NCBI GenBank assembly: GCA_002409285.1
Contig: DHUT01000049.1
Coordinates: 11,308-41,762, forward strand
Source of the DNA: Firmicutes bacterium UBA5227
GTDB taxonomy: Bacteria > Bacillota > Clostridia > Tissierellales > Sedimentibacteraceae
Direction of reading: 5' to 3'
Length of the DNA: 30,455 nucleotides
A program made the position numbers and the translations under genes. Under the pieces are notes generated by a model. That model had not been told where the DNA came from and did no database searches. It was given only the letters and a program-made list of their open reading frames with translations. Shown piece after piece: positions 6,707-13,455 of this stretch; the stretch's first letter is position 1, and each line of letters opens with the position of its first letter.

Positions 6707-6763
6707 AAAAAAATGATTTGAGAAAAAAATGATTTGAGCTATTTAAGCTCAAATCATTTTTTT
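6707..6763. terminator. Intrinsic terminator with duplicated left arm
   Basis: The hairpin arms 6723-6740 and 6746-6763 (A-run, TGATTTGAGCT, then its complement and seven T) are perfectly complementary around the loop ATTTA, so it can work from both sides: for folA (+) and the antitoxin gene (-). The 16 bp AAAAAAATGATTTGAG occurs twice in tandem (6707-6722 and 6723-6738), so the left arm is duplicated. Confidence 0.93.
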
Positions 6764-6832
6764 AGCAGTACTTGCTATTTCATCAACAATACATTCAAAT
6801 TATTTAATCTTTATTTCGATTGGTCCTTGTTG

Positions 6833-7117
6833 CTAATGGCGGCCTGCAGATGCGTCCTGTATATTGCCTTTTTCTATATCATTGTATCCCTGTTTTAGTT
6901 TTGCATGAATTTCTTCTGTTGTCATCAAATCAGCATTTATTGAAGCCGGTGCTTTAGGGAGTGTTACAGCAAAAGGTATGCCACCTGTCATTGAAATTTG
7001 TTTTAGATAAATATCTATTGCTGTAGACATAGGTATGCCAAGTTGTGATAGAACTTCTTCTGCTTTTCTTTTTACATCAGGATTAATTCTTAAATTTAAG
7101 GTTGTAGTTTTTTCCAT
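6833..7117 (-). CDS. RelB/DinJ-type ribbon-helix-helix antitoxin, no toxin partner visible
   Basis: The 94-residue product begins MEKTTTLNLRINPDVKRKAE, the ribbon-helix-helix DNA-binding start of the RelB/DinJ family, followed by LSQLGIPMSTAIDIYLKQI and the GGIPFAV turn typical of that family. The C-terminal part, EEIHAKLKQGYNDIEKGN, resembles the helix that wraps a RelE/YafQ toxin. An in-frame ATG three codons earlier abuts AAGGAG and is too close, so I start at 7117. Such antitoxins are normally followed by the toxin gene, but downstream here there is only the shared terminator, so it appears to be an orphan. It may repress its own promoter through the palindrome at 7144-7162, or counter a toxin encoded elsewhere. 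Confidence 0.85.
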   Translation of the reverse strand: MEKTTTLNLRINPDVKRKAEEVLSQLGIPMSTAIDIYLKQISMTGGIPFAVTLPKAPASINADLMTTEEIHAKLKQGYNDIEKGNIQDASAGRH

Positions 7118-7140
7118 GTTAATCATCTCCTTATAATAAT

Positions 7141-7169
7141 ATTGTAACGCTTTTGTCGTTACTTTTCAA
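7141..7169 (-). promoter_or_regulatory. Promoter with overlapping operator palindrome of the antitoxin gene
   Basis: Read on the - strand, TTGAAA (7169-7164) and TACAAT (7146-7141) are 17 bp apart. The palindrome GTAACG...CGTTAC (7144-7162) overlaps the -10 and fills most of the spacer, the expected place for autorepression by a ribbon-helix-helix dimer. Confidence 0.7.
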
Positions 7170-7246
7170 TATAAAATTTTGATTTTTATGTAAAAACTTC
7201 TGACGAAGCGTTATAAGGAGGCTTTTTGGGTATGTAAAGAAAAATT

Positions 7247-7296
7247 AAAAACCAAGGTACTGATACCCAAAATCCGGGTTACCAGCACCTTGGTTT
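7247..7296 (-). terminator. Terminator of ppdK
   Basis: On the - strand AAACCAAGGT and ACCTTGGTTT form the base of a long imperfect hairpin (inner CTG/CAG and ACCC/GGGT pairs), followed by TTTTTAATTTTTC. It lies about 75 bp after the ppdK stop. The sequence between (7297-7371) shows nothing I can name. Confidence 0.8.
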
Positions 7297-7371
7297 ATGT
7301 GACATTAAAATTCCCTCAATCTGTTGCCGTGTAAGGCTTTCGCGCCACGTATCCTACACTCAACTCAATGA

Positions 7372-9996
7372 TTACTTCGCTTTCAAAGCTGCCTGTGCAG
7401 CTGCTAATCTTGCAACAGGAACTCTGAATGGTGAGCAGGATACATAATCTAAACCTGTTTTATGGAAGAATTCTATGGAAGCAGGGTCGCCGCCGTGCTC
7501 TCCGCAAACACCCAGGTGAAGATGCTCCTTTGCACCTCTTCCAAGCTTAACAGCCGTTTCAACCATTTTACCAACACCAACCTGGTCGATGCTTTGGAAC
7601 GGATCTTGTTCAAGTATGCCGGCTTCTTTGTAGTCCTCAAGGAATTTTCCTGCATCATCTCTTGAGTAACCAAAGGTCATCTGTGTCAGGTCATTTGTTC
7701 CGAAGGAGAAGAAATCTGCATATTCAGCAATTTCATCTGCAGTTACGCAAGCTCTTGGTATTTCTATCATTGTTCCGACAAGATAGCTTAGGTTTGAATT
7801 CTTTTCTTTCTTGGTTTCTTCTGCAACTTCAATTATCAGTTTTCGAAGTATTTCAAGCTCTTCCTTTTTACCTACCAACGGAACCATTATTTCAGGAACT
7901 ATTGTGATGTTTTCTTCTTCTGATACTTCTATTGCAGCTTCAATTATTGCCCTTGCCTGCATTCTTGCTATTTCAGGATATGATATGGCAAGCCTGCAGC
8001 CTCTGTGCCCGAGCATAGGATTAAATTCCTGCAGACCGTGGATTGTTGCCTTTAATTTTGAAACAGGAACATCCATATCTTCTGCCAGTTCTTTTATATC
8101 CTCTTCATCAGTAGGTATAAATTCATGAAGAGGAGGATCCAGCAATCTTATTGTAACGGGTCTTGTTCCCATAGCCTTAAATATTCCCTTGAAGTCATTT
8201 TTCTGCACAGGAAGCAGTTCGGATAATGCTTTTTCTCTTTGTTCAACAGTATCGGAAATTATCATTTTACGGACTGAGAATATACGGCTTTCTTCAAAGA
8301 ACATGTGCTCAGTTCTGCAAAGACCTATTCCTTCTGCTCCAAATTTTAGTGCTGTTTCAGCATCTTTAGGAGTATCGGCATTTGTTCTTATACCAAGTTT
8401 CCTGAATTCATCTGCCCATTCCATAAGCTTTCCGAAGTTTCCGGAAATATTAGCTTCCACAGTTTTTATTGTTCCCTTGTACACACTGCCGGTGCTTCCA
8501 TCAAGAGAAATGTAATCTCCCTCATGGTATTCTTCACCTTTTACTGTCATAATTTTTGCTGCTTCATCAACCTGAATTGCTTCACATCCTGCCACACAGC
8601 ATTTTCCCATGCCTCTTGCCACAACAGCAGCGTGAGAAGTCATGCCTCCTCTGGAGGTTAGAATACCCTTTGCCTTGTTCATTCCTTCAATGTCTTCCGG
8701 TGATGTTTCTTTTCTGACAAGTATTGCGGCTTCTCCTCTGTCAGCGGCAGCAACTGCGTCATCAGCATCAAAATATATTTTACCTGTTGCAGCTCCGGGT
8801 GAAGCTGGAAGTCCTTTTGCGATAGGAGCTGCTTTTTTCAGTTCATCAGGATCGAATTTTGGATGAAGAACCTGATCCAGTGATTTTGGTTCAACTCTCA
8901 TTACTGCTTCTTCCTTGCTGATCAGGTTTTCTCCAACCATCTCAACTGCCGCTCTCAAAGCTGCTTCGGCAGTTCTTTTTCCTGAACGAGTCTGAAGGAA
9001 GTACAATTTTCCTTGTTCTATGGTGAATTCAATATCCTGCATATCTCTGTAGTGCTGCTCCAAAGTATGTGCTGCTTCAATGAATTGCTTATAAATTTCA
9101 GGCATTACATCATTTAATTTGTCAATTATTAATGGAGTTCTTATACCTGCAACAACGTCCTCACCCTGAGCATTTATTAAAAATTCACCAAATACCTTTT
9201 TTTCTCCAGTGGATGGATTCCTTGTAAATGCAACTCCTGTGCCTGAAGTATCTCCCATGTTTCCAAATACCATAGACTGAACGTTTACTGCTGTTCCTAT
9301 GTCATGAGGAATGTCATATAAATTTCTGTAGGTTATGGCTCTTGAATTATTCCATGATCTGAATACTGCTTCAACTGCCATTAAAAGCTGTTTTTCAGGC
9401 TCTTGAGGGAAATCTGTATTTGTTTCCTGTTTGTAAACCTTTTTGAATTCGCCTGCTATATATTTTAAATCATCTGCAGTAAGCTCTGTATCATACTTGT
9501 AACCATTTTTTTCTTTTGTTCCGTCAAGTATTTCATCGAATTTATCCTTTGATATTCCTAAAACTACATCACCAAACATCTGGATAAATCTTCTGTAGCT
9601 GTCATAGGCAAAGCGAAGATTTTCTGTTTTGGCTGCAAGGCCTTCAACAGTTTTATCGTTTAACCCAAGATTTAATATGGTATCCATCATTCCGGGCATG
9701 GAAAATTTGGCACCTGAACGCACTGATACAAGCAGCGGATTACTGACATCACCAAACTTTTTGCCTGTTTGTCCTTCAAGCGTTGCAAGCGCTGATTTAA
9801 TCTGATTGATTATTTCATCTGAAAGCTTTTTTCCCTGTACATAAAACTCAGTACAAGCTTCAGTAGTTACAGTTAATCCTGGAGGTACTGGGAGACCTAT
9901 ATTGGTCATTTCACATAAATTTGCACCCTTTCCTCCCAATAAATCTTTTTGCGAAGCACTGCCTTCCTTAAATAAATAAACCCATTTTTTGTTCAA
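7372..9996 (-). CDS. ppdK: Pyruvate, phosphate dikinase
   Basis: The 874-residue enzyme interconverts pyruvate, ATP and phosphate with PEP, AMP and pyrophosphate; in anaerobes it often serves pyrophosphate-linked glycolysis or gluconeogenesis. Domains: the N-terminal ATP-grasp nucleotide-binding region with GGKGANLCEM and SVRSGAKFSMPGMMDT; the swivelling phosphohistidine domain with GGMTSHAAVVARGMG (phosphoryl carrier His455, preceded by Thr453); and the C-terminal PEP/pyruvate TIM barrel with GLCRTEHMFF, GTNDLTQM and GVCGEHGGDP (proton donor Cys831). Length and the positions of His455 and Cys831 match the well-studied Clostridium symbiosum enzyme. The start is TTG (9994-9996), six bases after AGGAGG (10003-10008). 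No PPDK regulatory kinase/phosphatase gene is adjacent. It is monocistronic and divergent from dxs. Confidence 0.98.
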   Translation of the reverse strand: MNKKWVYLFKEGSASQKDLLGGKGANLCEMTNIGLPVPPGLTVTTEACTEFYVQGKKLSDEIINQIKSALATLEGQTGKKFGDVSNPLLVSVRSGAKFSMPGMMDTILNLGLNDKTVEGLAAKTENLRFAYDSYRRFIQMFGDVVLGISKDKFDEILDGTKEKNGYKYDTELTADDLKYIAGEFKKVYKQETNTDFPQEPEKQLLMAVEAVFRSWNNSRAITYRNLYDIPHDIGTAVNVQSMVFGNMGDTSGTGVAFTRNPSTGEKKVFGEFLINAQGEDVVAGIRTPLIIDKLNDVMPEIYKQFIEAAHTLEQHYRDMQDIEFTIEQGKLYFLQTRSGKRTAEAALRAAVEMVGENLISKEEAVMRVEPKSLDQVLHPKFDPDELKKAAPIAKGLPASPGAATGKIYFDADDAVAAADRGEAAILVRKETSPEDIEGMNKAKGILTSRGGMTSHAAVVARGMGKCCVAGCEAIQVDEAAKIMTVKGEEYHEGDYISLDGSTGSVYKGTIKTVEANISGNFGKLMEWADEFRKLGIRTNADTPKDAETALKFGAEGIGLCRTEHMFFEESRIFSVRKMIISDTVEQREKALSELLPVQKNDFKGIFKAMGTRPVTIRLLDPPLHEFIPTDEEDIKELAEDMDVPVSKLKATIHGLQEFNPMLGHRGCRLAISYPEIARMQARAIIEAAIEVSEEENITIVPEIMVPLVGKKEELEILRKLIIEVAEETKKEKNSNLSYLVGTMIEIPRACVTADEIAEYADFFSFGTNDLTQMTFGYSRDDAGKFLEDYKEAGILEQDPFQSIDQVGVGKMVETAVKLGRGAKEHLHLGVCGEHGGDPASIEFFHKTGLDYVSCSPFRVPVARLAAAQAALKAK

Positions 9997-10028
9997 TTTT
10001 TTCCTCCTATATTAAAATTTCTTTTTAT

Positions 10029-10115
10029 CCCAATTCTTAAGGTCATATGTATATGGCTTGGGAATAGGTTATCATCCTAAAATGCTGCCCTAAATATATG
10101 CAACATAAATATATG
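10029..10115. promoter_or_regulatory. Structured control region between ppdK and dxs
   Basis: The 296-bp gap holds, on the ppdK side, a stem-loop (CCCAA 10029-10033 with TTGGG 10058-10062, enclosing CATAT/ATATG) about 20 nt before the ppdK ribosome binding site. It also holds the direct repeat AAATATATG at 10092-10100 and 10107-10115 (15-bp period), which could bind a regulator. I could not choose a convincing ppdK promoter. The dxs side holds an A/T-rich stretch and the promoter listed separately. Confidence 0.4.
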
Positions 10116-10230
10116 AAATATAATATAGTATTTGGTTTAAAAAGTACAGCAAATTTTTCATAAATAGAAAGAAAATAATTAAAATAACTAAAATGACGAA
10201 AATAATTAAAATAATTAAACTAATTAAATT

Positions 10231-10259
10231 TTGACATATTTATTTAAACATTGTATAAT
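10231..10259 (+). promoter_or_regulatory. Full-consensus promoter of dxs with A/T-rich upstream element
   Basis: TTGACA (10231-10236), 17-bp spacer, TATAAT (10254-10259): a perfect sigma-A match. The preceding 60 bp repeat AAAATAATTAAAATAA-like units and may act as an UP element. Confidence 0.93.
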
Positions 10260-10292
10260 TGTCAGTAATTTAATAGGCAGAAAGAGGTAATG

Positions 10293-12149
10293 ATGAGTTA
10301 TTTAGATAACATAAATTCACCGACAGATTTAAGAGAGCTTAATGTAAATGAATTAAAAATTCTTAGCAGTGAATTAAGAGAATATATTATTGAAAGTGTT
10401 GCCAAAACCGGCGGACACTTAGCATCTAACTTAGGAGTTATAGAGCTTACCATAGCTTTACATTATTCATTTAATACTCCTTATGACAAAATAATATGGG
10501 ATGTCGGACATCAGTCATATATACATAAAATTTTAACAGGCAGGAAAAATCAAATGTCTACATTGAGGCAGCTGAACGGATTAAGCGGATTTCCCAAACG
10601 TGCTGAAAGTGTTTATGACGTGTTTGACACCGGTCACAGCAGCACATCTATTTCTGCGGCAATAGGAATGGCCAGAGCAAGAGACTTAAAAAGTGAAGAT
10701 TATGAAGTTGCTGCGGTAATAGGAGATGGAGCACTTACCGGCGGAATGGCATTTGAGGCATTGAACGATGTTGGTCGAAGCAATACAAAGCTAATCATAA
10801 TTTTAAATGATAACGAGATGTCTATTTCGAAAAATGTGGGAGGCTTATCTCAGTATTTACGTAAATTAAGAACAGATTCAAGATATTTATCTACTAAAAA
10901 AGATGTTGAGAAGCTGCTGAATGATATGCCTGTGGGAGGAAGAAGAATAAAGTCGTTTTTAAAAAGAGCTAAAGATGGAATTAAACAAATGGTTGTTCCC
11001 GGCATGCTTTTTGAGGAGCTTGGACTTACATATATGGGACCCATTGACGGACACAATATTGAGGAACTTTTACAATCATTCAAAACAGCTAAAAATTTAG
11101 AAGGACCAATCCTGATGCATGTTATAACCAAGAAGGGCATGGGATATAAGTATGCGGAGCAAAGACCAAATGAGTTTCATGGTGTTTCCCCCTTTAATGT
11201 ACTAACGGGAGAAAATTTAAAAAAACCTGCAGGGCCTTCTTATTCGGACGTTTTTGGAGAAAAGCTTTGTAAAATAGCAGAAAAAAATGAAAATGTTGTT
11301 GCTATAACAGCGGCCATGACAGATGGAACAGGGCTGACAGGTTTTGCAAAAAAATTTCCTAAACGTACTTTTGATGCGGGAATTGCTGAACAGCACGCAG
11401 TAACCATGGCCGCAGGATTTGCCGTTAACGGTGTAACTCCTGTTGTTGCTTTATATTCATCATTTTTGCAGAGAGCATATGACCAGGTTGTCCACGATGT
11501 TGCTTTGCAAAATCTTCATGTTATTTTAGCCATTGACAGGGCAGGGTTGGTTGGAAATGATGGTGAAACGCATCAGGGAGTTTTTGATGAAGGATTTTTA
11601 TGCCAAATACCAAATATGACAGTTATGGCGCCCTGTGATTACAGAGAATTTGAAAACATGCTGGAATATGCGGTAAATCAGTATAGCGGACCCATTGCCA
11701 TCAGGTATCCAAGAGGAAGCTCAAAGTCAAATATAACCGGAAGTGATACAAAAATTGAAAAAGGCAAAGGTGTAATTGCCGCTCCCGGAAAAGACGTTAC
11801 AATTATTGCATCCGGGAAAATGGTTAATACAGCATTGGATACAAGAGAAGTTCTTAAAAGTAAAAATATTGATGTTGAGGTCTTAAACCTAAGATTCGCA
11901 AAGCCATTAGATAAAGAGCTGATATTAAAATCCGTAAATAAAACAGAAAGAGCTGTTATTATAGACGAAGCATGCTGCTGCGGAGCAGCTTTGATTATTA
12001 AAGATGTTATGCCAAAGTCTGTGGATGTAATGCTTAAGACTCTTCCGGATAAATTTATTTCTCATGGTTCGGTAGATGAACTGCTGAATAAAAACGGATT
12101 AGATTCACAAAGTATTGCAGAGGACATCGAAAAATGGATGAATAAGTAA
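10293..12149 (+). CDS. dxs: 1-deoxy-D-xylulose-5-phosphate synthase
   Basis: The 618-residue thiamine-diphosphate enzyme condenses pyruvate and glyceraldehyde 3-phosphate, the first step of the MEP isoprenoid pathway. Motifs: GGHLASNLGV with the active-site His (about residue 42), DVGHQSYIHK, the ThDP/Mg site GDGALTGGMAFEALN with LNDNEMSIS, FHGVSPFN, and the second-half Glu in DAGIAEQHAVTMAAG. The length is normal for Dxs. Two ATGs stand in tandem (10290 and 10293). AAAGAGGT (10281-10288) is better spaced for the second, so I start there. It is monocistronic with its own consensus promoter and terminator. Dxs shares the pyruvate pool with the divergent ppdK; a functional link is inference only. 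MEP products feed prenyltransferases, but none is adjacent. Confidence 0.97.
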   Translation: MSYLDNINSPTDLRELNVNELKILSSELREYIIESVAKTGGHLASNLGVIELTIALHYSFNTPYDKIIWDVGHQSYIHKILTGRKNQMSTLRQLNGLSGFPKRAESVYDVFDTGHSSTSISAAIGMARARDLKSEDYEVAAVIGDGALTGGMAFEALNDVGRSNTKLIIILNDNEMSISKNVGGLSQYLRKLRTDSRYLSTKKDVEKLLNDMPVGGRRIKSFLKRAKDGIKQMVVPGMLFEELGLTYMGPIDGHNIEELLQSFKTAKNLEGPILMHVITKKGMGYKYAEQRPNEFHGVSPFNVLTGENLKKPAGPSYSDVFGEKLCKIAEKNENVVAITAAMTDGTGLTGFAKKFPKRTFDAGIAEQHAVTMAAGFAVNGVTPVVALYSSFLQRAYDQVVHDVALQNLHVILAIDRAGLVGNDGETHQGVFDEGFLCQIPNMTVMAPCDYREFENMLEYAVNQYSGPIAIRYPRGSSKSNITGSDTKIEKGKGVIAAPGKDVTIIASGKMVNTALDTREVLKSKNIDVEVLNLRFAKPLDKELILKSVNKTERAVIIDEACCCGAALIIKDVMPKSVDVMLKTLPDKFISHGSVDELLNKNGLDSQSIAEDIEKWMNK

Positions 12150-12179
12150 GATGTTACTTTGAATAGGAACATCTTTTTA
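12149..12179 (+). terminator. Terminator of dxs
   Basis: AGATGTTAC (12149-12157) pairs with GGAACATCT (12166-12174) with one mismatch and is followed by TTTTT. It begins at the last base of the stop codon. Confidence 0.85.
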
Positions 12180-12209
12180 TAAATATAACCCAAAAAATAT
12201 TATTTGCTA

Positions 12210-12266
12210 TTGAAAATTTAAGCATTATACTTTATTATTATTATGTAATTAAAAAATTTTACATAA
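12210..12266 (+). promoter_or_regulatory. Promoter of the zapA-U32-mutS2 operon with palindrome at the start site
   Basis: TTGAAA (12210-12215), 17-bp spacer, TATTAT (12233-12238). Directly after the -10 lies a perfect palindrome TTATGTAA...TTACATAA (arms 12241-12248 and 12259-12266), covering the predicted transcription start. It could be an operator or the first RNA hairpin. The ATG follows 64 bp later. Confidence 0.65.
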
Positions 12267-12330
12267 TGGGAATTTTTACTAAGAACTTGTATATTCGGAA
12301 TATCAATATAAGGATAAAGGGGATCTGATT

Positions 12331-13410
12331 ATGAATAAAATAGAAATAGTTATCAGTGATAAGAAGTATAATGTCAAAACCGATGAAAGTCCCGAATACG
12401 TTAAATATATAGAAACTGTAATAAATGAACAAATTAATGTAATAGCAAACTCTAATAAACGATTTAATGAAATGGACAAATTAATACTGTCTTCATTTAT
12501 AATTGTTGATAAATATGTTAAGCTTACAAACGAGATGAACGATTTCAAAAGTAAAATATCGTCTGATATAAGTGTTCTTGAAGAACAAAAAGAAAAGGCT
12601 CTAACAGAAAAAGATGAGGCGATGTCTAAATCTTCGGAAGCAATTCTTGAGAAAGAAAGATATAAGGAAAAGCTTCTGGCAAGAGATAATGACAGAGAGT
12701 ATTTAAATTCTCAAATATCCAAGCTGCAGGACAAAATAAATGAACAGGAGCAGCAGCTTTTAAAAAGCGAAATGCTGATTAATGAATTAAAAAATAAAAA
12801 TGAAGAGCTTGAAGAAGTATGCCAGGAACTTAGGAACGAACGTGAGAATTTCACCAGAGAGCTTAGCTTTATGAACAATACAAAAAGCAGTCTTAACGGC
12901 AGAATCTCAAAGCTACAGTTAAAGCTTAACGAAAAGGAACAGGTGGTTTCACAGCTTGAAAAGACTGTAAGAGAGTTAAAAAACACTAATGAGGATAAAA
13001 GCCAGAAATTATACAATATCGGAGATGAACAGCAGAAGCTGAATTTAATAATCGAATCCAAAGAAAATGACATTGAATCATTAAATAATAAAATAATTGC
13101 ATTACAGAACAAATTAAATGAAAAGGATGAAGTTATAGGTAATAAAGATAAGGCAATTGCAGATTATAAAAACAGTGCGGATTTATTAAAGAAAAAATAT
13201 GATGCTGTAAATGATGAGAAGGAAAAGTATTTGGAAGAGCTGTTAATGACAAATAACGATAAAGAGAGTCTGATTAATTCAGTTAATGAATTACAAGAAA
13301 AAATAAATCGCAAAGAAGCGGAAAATTTTCAAAATCATTTAGAAATAGAGAAGCTGAAAAAAGATAATAATGAGCTTATGCAGCTTTTAGAAGAAGAAAC
13401 AGCCAATTAA
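12331..13410 (+). CDS. zapA: ZapA-domain protein with long C-terminal coiled coil
   Basis: Residues 1 to about 85 (MNKIEIVISDKKYNVKTDE ... SSFIIVDKYVKLTNEMNDF) match the ZapA fold: a beta-strand head, then the helix with the conserved '.D...L.A....D.Y.KL' pattern. ZapA is a cytoplasmic partner that bundles FtsZ filaments at the division ring. Residues about 86-359 are almost pure heptad-like coiled coil rich in Glu, Lys, Leu and Asn, with recurring KLQ-L-EKE units, suggesting internal repeat growth. Typical ZapA is 85-120 residues, so this 359-residue form is unusually long. The position before a U32 peptidase and mutS2 is the usual clostridial zapA locus, which supports the call. The spacing to the ribosome binding site (AAAGGGGAT) is normal. 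Confidence 0.8.
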   Translation: MNKIEIVISDKKYNVKTDESPEYVKYIETVINEQINVIANSNKRFNEMDKLILSSFIIVDKYVKLTNEMNDFKSKISSDISVLEEQKEKALTEKDEAMSKSSEAILEKERYKEKLLARDNDREYLNSQISKLQDKINEQEQQLLKSEMLINELKNKNEELEEVCQELRNERENFTRELSFMNNTKSSLNGRISKLQLKLNEKEQVVSQLEKTVRELKNTNEDKSQKLYNIGDEQQKLNLIIESKENDIESLNNKIIALQNKLNEKDEVIGNKDKAIADYKNSADLLKKKYDAVNDEKEKYLEELLMTNNDKESLINSVNELQEKINRKEAENFQNHLEIEKLKKDNNELMQLLEEETAN

Positions 13411-13455
13411 ATTAATAATGGGAACGAATGCGTTCTTTATAAAACAGGAGTAAAA

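Noticed and set aside
6764..6832. Remnant of a RelE-type toxin after the antitoxin
   Set aside because: Only about 16 open codons (ending KKMI-stop) could be read, with no recognisable toxin motif.
7462..8866. Several open frames on the + strand inside ppdK
   Set aside because: They lie opposite a full-length, motif-complete gene, have Ser/Leu-rich low-information translations and lack ribosome binding sites; mirror frames of ppdK.
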